Source: Papilionanthe hookeriana x Papilionanthe teres | Taxonomy: Eukaryota > Streptophyta > Magnoliopsida > Asparagales > Orchidaceae | Assembly (NCBI GenBank): GCA_022702705.1 | Contig: CM040427.1 | Location: 21,920,661 to 21,984,660, forward strand | Direction: 5' to 3' | Length of the DNA stretch: 64,000 nt | In this document: positions 12,379-24,500 of the stretch, piece after piece | How the letters are laid out: each line of letters starts with the position of its first letter | How positions within the stretch are numbered: position 1 is the stretch's first letter | The notes under the pieces: model-generated | Databases searched by the model: none | What the model was told of the DNA's origin: nothing | Seen by the model: only the letters and a program-made list of their open reading frames with translations | Program-made: the position numbers and the translations under genes

Positions 12379-15300
12379 TAATTAAAAATAAAATACTCAT
12401 CAAAATAATTTAATTCTTTTTCCACATTGTTTTCCTCCGTTAACTGAGCAAGAGGGTATTTTTATTTTATTTTTGTGATTTTTCTACATAAAGATATGAA
12501 TTTTTGAAGTTCTCGGTAATTCAATAAATCAAAAGTACCCTATTTATCTACTTAAACCAGTCAGCGCCCCGTCATCCTACGACGGATCGAAATCTCACGC
12601 GGCGTGCTCCCATTCGACGTTTCCATCTGACTGGGATGCCATACGGCCCGCGGTCTCGTTCCATCTCCACGTCTGGCTCGATTTGGACCATCCATCTGAT
12701 ACACGCGTGATCCGACGACTGCTGGTCATCGTCTCCGTCTGGTGTGTCTCGAGAGCCGTCCACACTAAAACCCAAAGATCTCTCTCATTTCTCCACCAAA
12801 TTTCATGTTCTTATACTCTATGAATACGTATCAACAAGACGCACACATCCATACGGCTAACATGCTATGAAATTGACTCAAACAAAATGGAGAATCCATA
12901 GAAGCTCGGGAGGAAGAAGAGGTCAATACCTTTGCTCTGAGAAGTGAAGCTTCAATCAAAAAGTTGTGGCACCTTCGATTAAACCCAAGGAAGCTCCAGA
13001 TGAAGTCTCTGGCTCTGAGGATCTGTCCAGGTATGAAAGTGACCAGGGCCGATTTCAAAGCTTGGTCGATAGGGAGAATGGGCGGCACGGTGAGGGGCTT
13101 TGCTTTGGGGAACTTCTTCTCTTGGTACGAGTGAAGGTGTAGGGTACGCTCGATATGGAGTTTGGTTCACTGTGGAGAAATGTCCTGGTTTTGGGCTCAA
13201 AATTGAACTAAAAAATTGAGCTCATAGAGGGGGTTTTAGGGTTGGATTTCAGTGGAGATCAAGTGCTCTATGTTTGGAGAAGGGTCTGGAATGATTTTGG
13301 CAGAGTTTTGTTAGGGTTTTGTTCAGCACCTCCTTTGGCTGAGAGGGGGTGGAGTTTAAATAGAGATGGCTGGAGGGCTTCCCAGGGGCAATTGAGGGTT
13401 GGGATTTGCTGCCTAGGCAAAGGGAAGAACAGCCATGGTGTCCACTGGCCATGAGATAGCTCAGCAGAAGAGTTTTGAATTTTTTGGCTCACATGGAGCT
13501 CTCGGCCATGGGGTTTTCCGGCGACTGTGGTGGCTGGTCTGCCAGGGTTAGGTCACCATCTTGACCAGTGGGGTCAGGGCTGGGATTTAGTGAACTCAAT
13601 TGGCTTTGGACATGTGTAAAGTGGTTTGATTTAAATGGTATGGGGAAAGGGCTATTTTAGGCTTGGTTTGGTCAACTCATGCAAATGGGTTGGATGCACC
13701 CTCCCATGACATGGTTTTGGGCTTAGGGAATCAATTGGGTCAGCTGAATTGGAGTGGTGAAGTCTCCATCCATGGTGAGGTGGCTAAGCTTGGTTTAGAG
13801 TGTATCATAAATGAGGTTAGAAAGGTTTAATGAAGGGTTAAGAAAGAACCCCCTCCTCTTGCCATTAATGTCTTGGTGAGGTGGAAAGTGGCTTCCATGG
13901 CTTGTATGTGGCTGATGCATGGCTTCATGACTCCATTTGGCTTGGGAAAAGGTTTGGTTAATTTCATAAAAATGTTATTTGGAATTTTTGAAAACTTTGG
14001 ATTTTTTGATTGGTTTTGTCATGATGTTATTTTTGTTTAATCAAAATGATGGGTTTTGGACTTAGGGGATGATTTTAATTAAGTGGGCATGATGAGACAA
14101 TATCACATGGGCTTTGGAGTAAGTCTTGGGCTTTTTGAAATCATTTTGGATGGGCTTTTAAAATGGTTTAAGGAAGTGGGCTTTTGGATTTTAAAATAAA
14201 TTTTAGGATGAAAATTTTGTAAAGGATTGTGCCAAATAAATGTTGCAATTGGTTTAGGAATGTGCCATGGGTGATTTGGAACAAATTTGGGATAATTTAG
14301 GGGTGAATTGGGTTCAATTTAGGCTTTTTGGTAATGAGGCCAAAGTGGATCAAATTGAGCTAACTTGGGTTAAGGTTGGGCCAATGTTGGGTTTGATGTA
14401 AAATTAATGTTGAAAAATGTTTATGGGAGTATAAAAAAGAGATTTCAATTTTGGTTGGGCTTTGATTTTGGGATTTGGGCCTATTTGGGTTCAAGATTGG
14501 TTTAGGCCAAATTGGGGATTTTTGATTTGGGTTAGGCTTTGGTGGAGTTTGGGTTCAAATTTTGGGCAAATTAAGTTAGTTTTTTGTTTGTGGGGATGTT
14601 AGGAAGGTTTTAGAAAAGATTTGGGGCTAATTGGAGTTGAGTTTGGGTGGTTTGGGCTAAGTTTAGGTCATGGGCCAAAATTAGGCTTTAAGCTTCAAAT
14701 TGAAATTGGATCTACATGTTGATGAAATTAGGTTTGGATTTGGTCTAAATTTATATTGGGGATATTAAATTGAAGGTTAGGATTGAATTGGATTAAAATG
14801 GAGGTCAATTGGAGTGGTTTGGTTGGACATTGGGCTCTCTTAGGTTAAAAAAATAGGTCAAATTGGGGGTTTTGGTAAAAGTGGGCTAAATTGATAAAAT
14901 TGTCTTATGATGTAGTTGAAAAAAATGAAATTGGGAATATTTTGGATTTTTTGGAAGTTTTTGGGAATTTTCTGAATTTTTGGAATTTTGGGTCAAAAAG
15001 GGTATTTTGGGTATTTGGAGGTTATTGAGGGGGTATTTTGAAAATTTTGGTATATTTGACCAAGGATGATCAATTTGAGTGGTGGGAAATGTTTAGGACT
15101 GATTTTGAGGAATTTTGGGTAATTTAGGCAATTTTGCAAATTTTGGGCAATTTCAAGGGCATTTGGTAGGTTTGGTGGGTTTAAGGTCCCGGGGGTCAAA
15201 AATTGAAATTTTGGAAAATCAAGGTTGATCAAGTGTGAGTGAAATGAAATCATTTTGGTTGAGCCAAAAAGCCATATTAAGCTCAGAAGAGCCATGAGAT

Positions 15301-15736
15301 TACTCATTTTAGACATTCACTACGTTGTTCCTAATCCTCATAGCAAGGGGCTCAGGGGTTAAGGTCCATCCATATGAATTACCTACATGAGTCAGGGAAT
15401 TAAATTGGGTACGAATGATTTTAGGGTTGGAATGTGTGTGAGACTGTAGAGTGTGTGCATGTCAACCCTCACCAGACCAGACCATCCAGGGTAGTCCTAA
15501 GGCCATAGAGTCTTATAGGAAACTCATCCTTTAAACCTCCACATTTGATCTTAACCCTCCAAGCGGCTTAGGGGTTTACAATCAAACTTGTGGGGTTTGA
15601 AGGGAGTCAAGAAGTGGTTTGAATTTCTAAGTGGTTGGGTTCCATTTCTAGTCCTCTAGGATAGTCAAAGGGAAAACCTATGGCTATATCCTAAGCACTA
15701 AGGAGAGAGAAGACGTCACCAAGAATGAGGTCAACA
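12379..15736 (-). mobile_element. Giant solo LTR, outer copy, second segment (5' part in the preferred orientation)
   Basis: This is the continuation of 1010-5066 after the nested insertion, ending in ...AATGAGGTCAACA at 15736 followed by GAGAC. It is homologous throughout to 9020-12373 and 29000-32297, and to the reverse complement of 18888-22050. It carries the GC-rich patch (about 12560-12760), a leader and a TATA-like box, and the G/T-rich tract on the plus strand (about 13620-15200). Many small differences from the inner copy fit an older age, as the nesting order requires. Confidence 0.87.
12928..13362 (-). promoter_or_regulatory. Predicted LTR promoter and leader in the outer copy
   Basis: On the minus strand TATTTAAA (13355-13362) is followed 426 nt later by AAAG/GTATTG with the donor GT at 12928-12929. 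It matches the module at 9562-9999. Confidence 0.5.
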
Positions 15737-15741
15737 GAGAC
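15737..15741. repeat. Target-site duplication GAGAC, right copy
   Basis: This is an exact match to 1005-1009. The ALKBH-like frame resumes immediately after it. Confidence 0.92.
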
Positions 15742-16576
15742 ATGCAGGAGAACGTGCTGGGGTTGAACCATACATCTCACAGTACGTTACCAGACCTCGC
15801 CGATTGCAAATAATCCCAGAATACGAGCTGGAGCGATTGCAGAAAGTTGAAAAGAAAAGTTTTGAATATTTTGAAAGAATTGGAGGCAAGAGGATCAATA
15901 TCCTGGAGGGCCTTGAGCTGCATACGGATGTGTTCTCAGATTACGAGCAACAGTAGATTGTGGACTGCGTCATCGAGCTTCAAAAAATGGGTCGAGCTGG
16001 TAGTTTGAGAGAGAAGACCTACTCAGAACCTCAAAGATGAATGAAAGGAAAAGGAAGAGTTACAATCCAGTACGGGTGTAGCTACAACGTCGCTGAGGAC
16101 AAAAGGGAAATCCACGGGGATACTCGAGTCATAGTGAGGTGGATCCGATGCCAAGAATTATCAAGAGGATGGTAAAAAGGATGGTGACATGGAGGGTATT
16201 GCCTGTAGATTGCATACCCAACAGCTGCATCATTATCATATACAAGGAGGACGACAGCATACCGCCACACATAGATCATCACGACTTCGTCAGACCTTTC
16301 TGCACTGTGTCTTTTGTCAACCAATGTAACATCATGTTCGGATCTGACCTCCGGATAGCAGGCCCCGAAGAATTTCGAGGGCCAGTGGAGATACCTCTAC
16401 CGGTAGGTTCCGTCTTGGTGTTAAAATAAAATGGAGCGGACATAGCAAAACACTGCATTCCAGGGGTACCTGTTCGGTGAATCTCCGTCACTTTCAGGAG
16501 GATGGACGAAAGCAAAATGTCTTTCCGCTTTCAGCCAGATCCAGAATTAGAGAGCCTTCGGCCCTACGAGTTGTGA
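15742..16576 (+). pseudogene. AlkB-domain part of the broken ALKBH9/10-like RNA demethylase frame
   Basis: Plant ALKBH9/10 proteins are Fe(II)/2-oxoglutarate oxygenases that remove N6-methyladenosine from RNA. The translation shows the family's order of motifs: IIPEYELERLQKVEKKSFEY, INILEGLELHTDVFS, MKGKGRVTIQYG, GNP followed by EVDPMP, then NSCIIIIY, DSIPPHIDHHDFVRPFCTVSF and IPLPVGSVLVL, and finally NGADIAKHCIPGVP before ISVTFRRMDESK. The metal-binding HxD is HID at 16268-16276 and the distal His is at 16451-16453. It is broken by TAG 15954, TGA 16038 (a Trp in the family), TAA 16427 and TGA 16478 (the position of a conserved Arg), and by one frameshift near 16105. The coding sequence is continuous, whereas host genes of this family have introns, so this is a retrocopy or an element-borne gene. 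The last in-frame stop taken is 16574-16576. Confidence 0.85.
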
Positions 16577-17455
16577 GCTACATGGGAGATAACAAACCCC
16601 TATGCACATCTGAACGGCATGTCCTGCCAAGGATGGCTTGGAAGGTGATGTTATTATCCATGTCTCTCATTATTCAGACATGGATATTGATAGAGGCTTT
16701 TTGAGGAAACTTGTGAGAATCTTATACAATCCGTTTTTGGATTTATGTGGATTGTATGAGATACTGAATTTCAAGGAAAATATCATCATGTTTTGGATCA
16801 AGTTATATGATGTATTTTTCAACAAATTGGAATGGAAACAACCATGTCGTGCTTTGCCTTCACCTCTTTTATGCAAATTGACTGGGAAACTCCATTAAGT
16901 TAAATGAACTTCGAACGAAGAATGAAAAGAAAGAAGAAAATGAATAAAAAACTCTTTTTAAGAATCTAAACATCAAAACAAATTCCAATAAAAAAAATAT
17001 AATAACGTGAACTCTAATTGAACAAAAATGAAATCGAATCACTAAAATGAACAAAATGAATCTAAACCTCAAATTGTAAACAAAAGAAATGAATAAAAGA
17101 AATCTAAACCAAAATGAAAATCCAAACATGAAAATCAAAACAAAATCAAATCACTAAAAACAAACAGTGAAAACGAATTCTCGAATCTGAAATCCCCAGC
17201 CTCCGACTGTTCTCAAATCATCTCGACTCCCCGCTTTCACTTCCCTCTTTTGAGAAGGTCGACTGAGTCTACTAACACAGAACCATAAAATTTTTGATTT
17301 GGTTCTGATGGCATGGATTCATATCCTTCGCCAAACAATCAAACTTTGATCAACTCTCTTGGAATGTTAAACACTTTCATGTCTCATTCCAATCTTCTAC
17401 TACACCTAAATTTTCCACAGAATCTTCGAAACCTAAATCAATTACAAACTTTTGG
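16577..17455. other. Non-coding sequence after the ALKBH-like frame (possible 3' UTR of the large element)
   Basis: No gene is recognised. An 86-codon open stretch at 16638-16898 has no features I can name. From about 16890 the sequence is A-rich with many AAATGAA and AAAATC words. It resembles 18541-18700, on the far side of the tandem repeats, in composition. There is no visible boundary between it and the tandem arrays, so the whole stretch to 18887 is treated as one unit. Confidence 0.4.
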
Positions 17456-18540
17456 GATTGGTACCTAACTTCCAGTTCCCATCCTTCAGAGACTGGTACC
17501 TAACTTCCAGTTCTCATTTCGAGATCGATACTCAAAGTTTGATTCTCTTCTCTGAATTACCGTCAATCTCGCACTCCTTCCGAGAAACTTTTCTGCATTC
17601 TAACCCTCTGACTTGGGTATAAGGCCGACAAGGCCTCCTAATCTCGGTGTCCGCTAATATCGCACTCTTTTCGAGAAATTTTAATCCTCCGACTTGGGTA
17701 TAAGACCGACAAGGCATCCTAATCTCGGTGTCCTCTAATCTCGCACTCTTTCCGAGAAACTTTTCCGCATTATAATCCTCCAACTTGGGTATAAGGCCAA
17801 CAAGGCATCATAATCTCGGTGTCCGCTAATATCGCACTCTTTTCGAGAAACTTTTCTGCATTCTAATCCTCTAACTTGGGTATAATACCGACAAGGCATC
17901 CTAATCTCGGTGTCTGCTAATCTCGCACTCTTTCTGATAAACTTTTCCGCATTCTAATCCTCTGACTTGGGTATAAGACTGACAAGGCATCCTAATCTCA
18001 GTGTCCGCTAATCTCACACTCTTTCCGAGAAACTTTTTTGCATTCTAATCCTCCGACTTGGGTATAAGACTGACAAGGCATCCTAGGTGTCCGCTAAACT
18101 CACACTCTTCCGAGAAACTTTTCCGCACTCTTGAAATTTTGAGCTCAGTACCTAACTTCCGACTCTCTTCTGAGACTGGAACCTAACTTCCAGTTCTCAC
18201 CCTTTTCGAGGTCGGTACCTAACTTCCAACTCTCTTCCGATGCCGGTACCTAACTTCCAGTTCTCACCCTTATCGAGGTCGGTACCTAACTTCCAACTCT
18301 CTTCCGAGACTGGTACCTAACTTCCAGTTCTCACCCTTTTCGAGGACGGTACCTAACTTCCGACTCTCTTCGAGGCTGGTACCTAACTTCCAGTTCTCAT
18401 TTCGAGATCAGTACCTAAATTTTGATTCTCATCCTTCTCGATCGGTGCCTAAATTATGATTCTCTCTTCGAGGCTGGTACCTAAATTCCAGTTCTCTTTG
18501 CAATCCCGAGGTTGGAACCTAGGTTCCAATTCTCATTTTA
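17456..18540. repeat. Two interleaved tandem arrays upstream of the 3' LTR
   Basis: About six copies of a unit of about 91 bp lie at 17565-18125 (shared core GTATAAGACCGACAAGGC at roughly 17618, 17698, 17790, 17880, 17970 and 18062). They are bracketed by a second repeat of about 43 bp, with the core GGTACCTAACTTCCAGTTCT. This has two copies at 17456-17545 and about ten at 18131-18540. The second repeat alternates between two versions (CCAACTCTCTTCCGA and CCAGTTCTCACCC). Minus-strand translation of the 91 bp array gives a short repeating peptide, but its frame is not kept, so no protein is called. Hypervariable tandem repeats before the 3' LTR are known from Tat/Ogre-type retrotransposons. 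Confidence 0.85.
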
Positions 18541-18887
18541 AATTCAGAATTTCTGCGAAATCCACCTTGAAATCAATCTTAAGTCAAATTTCAATTGAAA
18601 CTCAACTCAAAAGTCAAACTCAAACTTAAAACTTGAAATAAAAATGAAACAAATCTAAAATCCAATTTCTTGAAATCTTGTGTTTTGAAATTCACCTCCT
18701 TTTCCCCCAGCGAGAGTTCTGGAATCTTCAGTCCTGGAGATTTACCTGAAACTCCCTAGCGGAAGTTTTCTACGTTTCATTCTAAGTGTGTCACTTGGAC
18801 GTTTGTGTTGGTCTTGTTGATCTCTTCGGTCAACGCCAATACGCGCGGTGTGCTCCTTTAGCACACCACACCTATTGAGGGTCCATT
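18541..18887 (+). other. End of the internal region with a candidate polypurine tract
   Basis: This is AT-rich sequence followed by TTGAGGGTCCATT at 18875-18887, directly before the terminal TGTTGACC of the LTR. The GAGGG core is a short candidate for the polypurine tract that primes plus-strand synthesis. Five bases on this side (CCATT) do not match the five beyond the far end of the LTR (CACCC). The LTR is therefore not a solo copy and internal sequence is expected on one side. If the LTR orientation were the reverse, this place would hold the primer binding site, but I could match no tRNA to it. Confidence 0.45.
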
Positions 18888-18891
18888 TGTT

Positions 18892-18912
18892 GACCTCATT
18901 TTTGGTGAGGTC
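18892..18912 (+). repeat. Terminal hairpin of the giant LTR
   Basis: GACCTCA and TGAGGTC form a perfect 7-bp stem around the loop TTTTTGG, four bases from the LTR end. The stem is also present, reverse-complemented, in the copies ending at 12373 and 42799. A partly changed form ends the copy at 15736, and it is lost in the copy ending at 32297. Confidence 0.6.
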
Positions 18913-21078
18913 TTTCCTTTCCTCTTAGTGCTTATGATCTAGCCATAGTTTTCCCTTTTGACTATCCTAGAGGATTAGAAATGGAGCCCACCACTTAGAA
19001 ATTTAAACACTTCTTAACTCTTCTTGAACCCCACACAGATGACCATAAACCTCCAAGCCTCTTTGGAAGGTTAAAAGTCGAATGTGGAGGTTCAAGGATG
19101 AGTTCCAATAGGATTCTTTGGCCTTAGGATTACCTTGGGTGGTCTGGTCTTAGTGAGGGTCAGCTTGCACACACTACACTCTCACATACATTCTAAACCC
19201 TAAAACCACTCTTACCCAACTTGGCTTCCTGACTCATGTAGGAAACTCATATGAATGGACCTCAACCCCTAAGCCCCTAGCTAAGAGGGTTAGGAACAAC
19301 ATATTGAGTGCCTAAAATGAGTCCTCTCATGACTCTTGTGAGCTTAACATGGTTTCATGGCTCAACCAAAATGGTTTCATTTTACTCACATCTAATCAAT
19401 CTTCATTTTTCCCAAATTTCAATTTTTGACCCCCGGGGCCCTAAACCCACCAAACCTACCATTGAAATTACCCAAAATCTCCAAAATTGTCTAAACTACC
19501 CAAAATTCCTTAAAATCAATCCTAAACATTCCCCACCACTCAAATTGATCATTCATGACCAAATATACCAAAATTTCTAAAAATAGCCCCCAAACCCTTC
19601 ATGTACTCTCCTTGTACCCTAAATAGCCTAAAATTCCAAAAATTCAAAAAATTATTAAAAAATCCCAAAAATTCCAAAATATTATCCACATCATTTTCTC
19701 CAACTACCATATACCCATATTTTGTTAATTTAACCCAATTTGATCAAAAATGCCAAATGGGCCCTTAAGGCCCAAAGTGACCAATTAACCCAATCCATCC
19801 CAAATTGAAGCCAAATGTTACCCAATTTTCCCCAAATTTGTTTTGAAACCTTCCTAACATCCCCACAAGCAAAAATCTAACTTAAATTACCCAATATTTG
19901 GACCCAAACTCCACTCAAGCCAAACTCAAACCAAAATTACCTAAATTGGCCTAAACCAATCATGAACCAAACAAGCCCAAATCCCAAAATCAAGACTCAA
20001 CCAAAATTGAAAACTTTTTTTTCACACCTTCATAAACACTTTGCAACATTAATTTCACATCAAAACCAACATTAGCCCAACTTTAGCCCAAGTTAGCCCA
20101 ATTTGGCCCACTTTGATCTAATTATTAAAAGACACAAATTAAATCCAATTCAACTCTAAATGACCCCAAATCTTTTCTAAAACCTTCCTAACACATTCCT
20201 AAACTAAAGGCAACATTTATTTGGCATAACTGTCTACCAAATTTTATCCAAAAATTTATCTTAAAACCTAAAAATCCATTTCATTAAGACATTTTAAAAG
20301 CCCATCCAAAACAATTTCAAAAGCCCAAAATTGACTCTAAAGTCCACATGACAATTTCTTCTCATCATCCATTTAATAAAATCATCCCCTAAGTTTTATT
20401 TCATCATTTAATCAAACAAAATATGGCCTCATGAAAATTTTCCATCAAAATACCCAAAATTTCAAAAACCCTTTTTCATGAAATGAACCAAGCCATTCTC
20501 AAGCCACATGGAGCCATGAAGCCATGGGCAAGCCATATGCAAGCCATGGGAGTCAGTTTACACATCACCATGTCATTTATGGCAAAAGGAGGGAGTCCTT
20601 TAATGATTCCCTTAAGGGTGATTAAGCCTTTTCATGACTCTTCTAAATCTTGATTAAACCTAAATGTACTTAGATGGTGACTTCTCCCCACTAAGCTAGC
20701 TGACTTACCTGACCCCCACAACACCCAAAGTCCCCTTGGAGGGTGCACCAAACCTAATCCATGACTTGGACCCATTTGGACCCAAAATGCACTCTTTCCC
20801 CATACCATTTAAATCAAACCCTTTACACATGGCCAATGCCAATTGTTTGCACAAAACTCAAATCTTGACTCCCCTGACCATGAGGGTGACTTAATCCTGG
20901 CCGAAACACCACCCCAGTCGCCAAAAAACACCAGGCCGAGAGCCTCTTTTGAATTCAAAAATTCAAAACTCCCTTGCTGAGCTGTCTCATGGCCAATGGT
21001 CACTAGAGCTCTTCTTCTCCTCTCCTGAGCAGCTGATCCCAGCCTTCAATTGATCCTGGGAAGCTCTCTAGCCATGGT

Positions 21079-21511
21079 TATTTAAACTCCTCACCTCCAC
21101 GGCCAAAAGGTTGGATGCACTGGACCTTAGTAAAACCTCGTAAAATTGATTCCAAACTCCTCTCCTAACCTAGAGCGGTTGATCCCCACCGAAATCCGGC
21201 CTACAAACCCTCTCTGTGAGCTTAATTTCTGAGCTCAATTTTAGACCCAAAAACAGGACACTTCACCACAGTGAGCCAATCTTCAAATTGATTGACCCTA
21301 CATCATCATCAGACCAAGAGAAGAAGTTCCCCAGTGAAAGCCCCCTCACCAGGCCAGCCATTCCTTCTATCAGCCAAGCTTTGAAATCGGATTTGGTGGA
21401 AATCATACCTAGGCATTTCACCACAACTCCAGGCTTCATCCCTAGCTTCCCTGGACTCCAACGAATGTGTCAAGCCCCTCTGATTGAAGCTTCACTTCTC
21501 AGAGCCAAGGT
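21079..21511 (+). promoter_or_regulatory. Predicted LTR promoter and leader in the probable 3' LTR
   Basis: TATTTAAA at 21079-21086 is followed 423 nt later by CCAAG/GTATTGAA, with the donor GT at 21510-21511. The spacing agrees with the other copies to within a few bases. Confidence 0.5.
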
Positions 21512-24500
21512 ATTGAACTCTTCCTTCCCGAGAGCTTGTTTCAATTCTCTATTTTATTTGAGTTAATTTCAAAGCATCATAGCCGTATAGATGTGTTTGT
21601 CTTGTTGAGATGAGTTCATAGAGCCCGAGATCATCTAATTTGGTTGAGTATCGAGTGAGATATTAGGGTTGGAAGGTGGACGAGTCTCGGGACGCACCAG
21701 TCGTAAACGATGACCAGTGACCGTCAGATGGCTTGTGTATTGGGTGAACAGGCAGGATCACGTCGGATGAGGAGACGGAGCGGAACCGCGGGCCACGTGG
21801 CTGCCGAGTCAGATGGCGGCGTCAAGCAGGAGCGCGCCACGTGGAGCTTCGACCCGGATGAGGATGACGCGGCGCCGACGTGGTTAAGTAGGAAAATATG
21901 GTATTTTTAAATTATTTAAATACCCTGAACTTTAAAAATGCATAACTTTGCATAGAAAAATCGTAAAAATAAAAGAAAAATACCATCTTACTCAGTGAAC
22001 AGAGGAGAGCAATGTGAAAAAAGAATTGATCTATTGTGTTGAGTATTTAATTTTTAATTAATTAAACACTGATTTGAGCATTTCAATTCTCCATGTGCAT
22101 ACACAATTCACCATGGCATGAGACCATAAGGCTTTTGTAGTCTCTGTTCTTGGGAACATTCCTTAAAATTTCCAAGGCCATAGGCTACCTCTATGGTAAG
22201 TTATTTATTTTTCAAGTTTACGTGTCTGTCTTGGCATTTTAATTCCAATAATTAGCATATTGCTTAGAAAATTCTATAAAAAATTAGGGGAGGTATCTTA
22301 TAACCAGAAGAACCTAGAAAAATTATGGTTTGATTTAACTCCTTAAAAATAACCCAAATTAGCTTAAACACTTAAAACTGAACTTTAATTAATTAGGAGT
22401 AGCCACACATCAAAAACACATGAAATTAGTTCTCCACTGTCACTTAGGATACAAAGAACGTCACATAAAAATTTCAAGTCAATTGGAATTAATTTAACCC
22501 ATTAAAAGAATTAATTAAGTGACATAGCTATTCTAAAAATTAAAAAATTCATAAAATCCAAAATACACCTCAAAAATCCACCAAATCAATTTTGAAGCCC
22601 CTCTGATATCATATAAGTCTAAGAAAATTAAAATTAGAATTTTTCAAAATTTTTCATTTTAACTCATTTTTTAATATTTTAATAATTAAAAATTTATAAA
22701 GATCACAAAAATATTAAAAATAATAAAAATGTCACATTTGATCTCCTAATCATTTAGGAACCATTCTACTAATTTTTATAAGTCTCTAAGTTAAGATATT
22801 AATTTTTAAAGGCTTAGGATAATTTTTAATATTTAAAAAATGGATTTTCTTAACTTTTCACTAAAATAATTTCAATAAATCAACCAAAAATAAAAAAAAT
22901 ATAAAATTTTCTTCTCTGGATTCCCTGACCTTAGAGAGATTTTTGAAAATTATAAAACTTAATTTTTAACTTTAATTTTATTTTATAATTAATGAACACT
23001 TCAAAACTTGAAATAATTATAATAAATAAAATAAAATTCAAAAAATCACCAAAATTGGTCCAAGTGGTCCTCTGGTTAGTAGGAACATCCCATAATTTTC
23101 CTAAGAACAGAAACCTTACCTTGGTCATGTTGTTGAATTTTCATTGAAAATCTTTATTTTCATTAAAATAATTATATAAATTAAATTAAAAATGGAAAAA
23201 TCACATTTTCTCCTCTAATGTCTTAATTGACATGTGAGTGAGGTGACATAAAAATTTCAAATTCATTTGAGCTCAATTTAGTGAGTTATGAAATGAATAT
23301 GCTTAAGAGGGCATAAAAGTAATTAAGGATTTTAACCCTAATTAATACATTAGGCCTAATCAAAGGGAGGGTAAAATATTTGATCTTAATTTTCTCTTCG
23401 ATGATTGAAATTGAGGGAATAAAGGGGTAGAAACCCATTAATCACTTTAAAAATATCAAAATGGAACCTTAATTAATTAAATCATTTAAATTTTGGGAGA
23501 ATAATTAAAATTTGGATTGTTAATGTTAGGGACATGGCTTAAGAAGGTATCAATTCTTTAATCTAAAAATTGCTAAATGGATCAATTCAATAATATTCAA
23601 CTCTTAATTAATTTTAATTCAAATGATGATGATTAAAATTAATATTTAAAAAGGGAAATAATCTCTAATTAAATTAAAGTTTAAAACATTAAATGATTTA
23701 ATAATCAAATTAAAGTAAATTTAAAACATTTAAAACTAATTTGAAATCACTTAAGAACAAACTTAAAATAAATTTGAAACATTAAATAATCTTAAATCAA
23801 TTCATAATTAGAAATGTGAAAATTAAACCAATTAAAGCCAACCTAATGTATTATAATTAATTCAAATTAAATCATCAAAATTTAATGAAATTAAATAATT
23901 TAAACACTTCTTTCAACCTAAGTAATTTTAAAACATTTAAAAATCAACCTGAAACCTTACTATTAAATTGGATTATTTTAAATCATCAACTCAACTTTAA
24001 TAAGTTAAATTTCTTAATTAACTAATTTGTCCCTGAAAGCGCTCACATTTATAACCTTTAAATGGAACATCAAGTGAAATGTCACTTTGCTCATCGGATA
24101 ATCAAAAGTCCAAGTTCACTAGGCAAGAAACAAAATTCAACTTAATTCTTGGATGATTAACTCACCTGTACAATAAAACTCATTTGGACTCGAAATAATC
24201 TCAGAAGTATTGAAAAGATGTTCAGGGCTCGTTCTAAACACTTTCTCGATATAATGGGAAGTTTTAGAAGAACAATTGAACTTAATTGTTCTTTGGTGAA
24301 GAAAATCATCCTTAACAAAACACAGGAACCTGGACGTCATAGGAATTGACTAGCAATAGGATTAGGATCTTGGTAGACAACCAGAACCTTCCTTTAGCTT
24401 TACCTAGGTATTTCTTGCAAATATTTGAATGCCCTAACGTGTGTTTTAAGTGCAGCCGGGAATGACGAGAAGACCCACCAGGTATGCTTTTATTTTATTG

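Noticed and set aside
16139..16429. 96-codon open frame as an intact small gene
   Set aside because: It is the middle part of the AlkB domain, bounded by a frameshift and a stop. The family's coding sequence continues on both sides, so it is part of a pseudogene.
17532..17783. Repeat protein from the 91-bp array (minus strand, 83 codons)
   Set aside because: 91 is not a multiple of three and the frame is lost after two units.
17456..18540. CRISPR-like array
   Set aside because: The repeats are continuous tandem units without unique spacers, in a plant nuclear sequence.
21216..21566. 116-codon frame in the LTR leader as a conserved upstream gene
   Set aside because: A similar peptide end (LIEASLLRAKVL) is seen on the minus strand at 12831-13088, but the inner copy and the one at 28582 do not keep the frame. 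The shared part overlaps the splice donor, which explains the conservation.
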